DNA of 16,369 nt from Treponema sp. (lineage in GTDB: Bacteria; Spirochaetota; Spirochaetia; Treponematales; Breznakiellaceae). Both the position numbers and the translations under genes were made by a program. The stretch covers positions 1-16,369 of the forward strand of contig JAISTO010000102.1 in the NCBI GenBank assembly GCA_031272575.1. The letters are read 5' to 3'. The notes under the pieces are model-generated. The model ran no database searches. It was not told the origin of the DNA and was given only the letters and a program-made list of their open reading frames with translations. Numbering within the stretch: position 1 is the stretch's first letter; the number at the start of each line of letters is the position of its first letter. Below are positions 14,603 to 16,369 of this stretch, piece after piece.

Positions 14603-16177
14603 ATGCCAATGAACGAAAATTTGCAAAAAAACTCGAAATGGGCGAAGGGGGGTGCGGCAATCAATATTGATATGCTGCTCTTCCCCCTCTTGCTTGTACT
14701 TGCGATGGCCCTGCTCATCTATTTCTTCCCCGAAGGGGCGGCCGGCGTCATCGGTATGCTGAACAGCATCCTGGTGAATCAGGGGGGTGTCTTTTACATA
14801 GTCACCGGCGTCTTCATGCTCGGGTGCAGCATCTATATCGCGGCGTCGAAGTGGGGCGCGATAAAACTGGGGGCGCGGGAAAAACCGGCGTACAGCAATT
14901 TCCGCTGGGGCGCGATGATCTTCACCTCGACGATGGCGGCGGATATCCTGTACTGGTCGCTGATCGAGTGGGTGTACTATTTCCAGGCGGACCCGGCGGG
15001 GGAAGGGGGGCTCTCGCTCGCGTCCCACGCGCGCATCGCGTCCGCCTACCCGCTCTTCCACTGGGGGCCTATCCCCTGGGCGTTTTACATACTGCCGGCC
15101 GCCGCGTACGCGTATATGTTTTACGTGAAGGCGCGCGGCCGCAGCGCCCTCTCTGAAGCGTGCCGCCCCATCCTCGGCAAAAAAACTGACGGCGCGCTGG
15201 GCCGCGTTATCGACACGGTGGCGATCGTCGGGTTTATCGGCGGCACCGCCACCACCTTCGCCACCGCGACGCCGCTCATCGCGGAGTCCATCAACGCGCT
15301 CTTCGGTACCGCGCTGGGAAAGAGCCTCACGGTGATCATCCTGCTTGTGGTGGGGCTCGTCTTTACGACCGCGGTCCTCATCGGCATGAAGGCGATTGCG
15401 AACCTGGCGGTGTTTAATGTGGCGGCCTTCGCGATTCTGCTCGCCGCGATCTTTTTTATGGGGCCCTCGAAGTTCATTATCGAAAGCGGCGTCTCCGGCA
15501 TAGGCACCATGCTGAATAACTTTGTGTCGATGGCCACCTGGATGGACCCGCTCCGCGCAACCGGCGAGGGTGGGGGGGCTGCAGGCTTCCCCCAGCAGTG
15601 GACCGTATTCTACTGGGCTTACTGGATCGCGTGGTTTGTCGCGACGCCCTTCTTCATCGCGAAAATAAGCGAGGGCCGCACGATCCGCGGCATGATTTTC
15701 GGCGCGTACTTTTACGGCATAGCGGGCACCTTCCTGTCCTTCATCGTGTTCGGCAACTTCGGCCTCTATCAGCAGGTCTCCGGCAAAGTGGACACGGTGG
15801 GTATGCTCGACGCCGGCAGCGCCCCCGCGCAGATCATCGTGGAGTTCTTCAGACAACTGCCGCTCGTAAAACCGGTGCTCTGCCTCCTCGCCATCGTGAT
15901 GATCGCGTTTTACGCGAGTACCTTCGACGCGATAACGCTCGTCATTTCCGGCTTCTGCAAAAAGAACGGCCTCGAAGATCACCGCGACACAAAACTGCGC
16001 ATCTACTGGGCGCTCGTACTCATCATCCTGCCCATATCACTCATCTGGTCAGAGAGTACCCTTTCGTCCCTGCAGACCGTCTCGATCATCGCCGCCTTCC
16101 CCCTCGCGCTGATCATGTATCTGATCGTGTTCAGTTTTTTGAAGGAACTGCGGGGAAGGGTGGGGAGTAGGGGATAG
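14603..16177 (+). CDS. BCCT-family transporter, probable choline importer
   Basis: A 524-residue secondary transporter with about twelve membrane helices. BCCT carriers move choline, betaine or carnitine with sodium or protons. The Trp-rich signature is visible as QWTVFYWAYWIAW, followed by the characteristic SEGRTIRGMIFG. Two small deviations are Gln instead of Gly before WT and Tyr in place of one box residue. The N-terminal half contains GGTATTFATATPLI, the usual glycine-rich helix around the ion and substrate site. Long osmosensory tails of BetP/BetT are absent, pointing to nutrient uptake rather than osmotic response. The stop of licCA is adjacent, with no gap. ATG 14603 lies 3 nt after AAGGAAGG, and ATG 14609, two codons later, is an equally good start. 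It supplies choline to LicCA and is the last gene of the operon. Betaine cannot be excluded. Confidence 0.88.
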   Translation: MPMNENLQKNSKWAKGGAAINIDMLLFPLLLVLAMALLIYFFPEGAAGVIGMLNSILVNQGGVFYIVTGVFMLGCSIYIAASKWGAIKLGAREKPAYSNFRWGAMIFTSTMAADILYWSLIEWVYYFQADPAGEGGLSLASHARIASAYPLFHWGPIPWAFYILPAAAYAYMFYVKARGRSALSEACRPILGKKTDGALGRVIDTVAIVGFIGGTATTFATATPLIAESINALFGTALGKSLTVIILLVVGLVFTTAVLIGMKAIANLAVFNVAAFAILLAAIFFMGPSKFIIESGVSGIGTMLNNFVSMATWMDPLRATGEGGGAAGFPQQWTVFYWAYWIAWFVATPFFIAKISEGRTIRGMIFGAYFYGIAGTFLSFIVFGNFGLYQQVSGKVDTVGMLDAGSAPAQIIVEFFRQLPLVKPVLCLLAIVMIAFYASTFDAITLVISGFCKKNGLEDHRDTKLRIYWALVLIILPISLIWSESTLSSLQTVSIIAAFPLALIMYLIVFSFLKELRGRVGSRG

Positions 16178-16182
16178 GGAGT

Positions 16183-16210
16183 GGGGGGGCAAGACGCGCC
16201 ATGCCCCCCC
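16183..16210 (+). terminator. GC hairpin after the choline operon
   Basis: GGGGGGGC (16183-16190) and GCCCCCCC (16203-16210) form a perfect 8-bp stem with a 12-nt loop just after the transporter stop. No T-run follows, so intrinsic termination is uncertain; the hairpin might instead protect the transcript end. Confidence 0.4.
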
Positions 16211-16250
16211 GGCACTCCGCGCTTGGCCCCCCTCGTCACTCCGCGCGTTT
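16211..16250. repeat. Short direct repeat CACTCCGCGC
   Basis: CACTCCGCGC occurs at 16213-16222 and again at 16237-16246, separated by a C-rich stretch. It is non-coding. It may be part of a larger dispersed repeat between the operon end and the GCGAAT element. Confidence 0.3.
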
Positions 16251-16308
16251 AGCCTAAACTTGTCCCATATCTTTAGCCCACTCTGAAGAAACAGGATTTT
16301 AAGAATTT

Positions 16309-16369
16309 AACCGCGAATTATGCTAATGAACGCGAATTTTATTAAGAGTAATATTCGCGTAAATTCGTG
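16309..16369. repeat. GCGAAT-rich palindromic repeat, truncated by window end
   Basis: Non-coding AT-rich DNA contains CCGCGAATTA (16311-16320) and then ACGCGAAT (16330-16337) with its exact complement ATTCGCGT (16353-16360). A further related ATTCGTG lies at the very end. The abrupt switch from GC-rich DNA and the repeated GCGAAT unit look like a dispersed intergenic repeat. It continues beyond the window. Confidence 0.5.

Noticed and set aside
14579..15982. Long minus-strand open frame (467 codons) opposite the BCCT gene
   Set aside because: Highly charged, Arg/His/Glu-rich translation is typical of antisense frames of GC-rich membrane genes; the plus-strand transporter is clear.
1..16369. 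tRNA, rRNA, CRISPR array, transposase or riboswitch
   Set aside because: None was recognised on either strand; the repeats seen are short palindromic or tandem repeats, and leaders before operons are too short for a riboswitch.

Overview
The window is GC-rich accessory-to-core DNA that looks like a treponeme-type spirochaete. The main reason is one plus-strand operon that combines a LicC-LicA fusion, a eukaryote-like CDP-alcohol (choline) phosphotransferase and a BCCT choline-type transporter. The fused licCA and the CDP-choline route to phosphatidylcholine are known from Treponema denticola. Species cannot be fixed from the sequence.

Left half (197-6755, minus strand): five genes read leftwards. 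They are clpA, a malic enzyme coupled to it by an ATGA overlap, an orphan membrane-anchored Cache-like sensor without any output domain, a DUF362 2x[4Fe-4S] protein, and a small exported TonB-C-terminal-domain protein overlapping the DUF362 gene. The sensor and DUF362 genes each have their own promoter-like sequence. Both -10 boxes lie inside the same palindromic motif, ATGCTGAC(A/G)GCAT, which suggests a shared operator.

Right half (6854-16177, plus strand): seven genes run without any gap. Six junctions are ATGA, 8-nt or zero-gap couplings behind a single TTGACA-17-TATGCT promoter. The order is an outer-membrane barrel candidate, a Wzi-like outer-membrane protein carrying G10 and C9 homopolymer tracts, a GT-B-like glycosyltransferase, a COG4648-like membrane protein, a cholinephosphotransferase, LicCA and a BCCT transporter. 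The last three form a complete route: choline uptake, phosphorylation, CTP activation, and transfer to a lipid acceptor. The first four suggest that this route is tied to assembly or display of a surface glycan or envelope component, possibly phase-variable. The link between the two parts is inference from operon structure.

The two operons diverge from a 98-bp region whose two -35 boxes sit back to back and form a dyad. Both window ends hold non-coding repeat-like DNA: a MITE-like element with terminal inverted repeats at 3-152, and a GCGAAT-rich palindromic repeat from about 16309 running off the end. No rRNA, tRNA, CRISPR array or transposase gene was seen.
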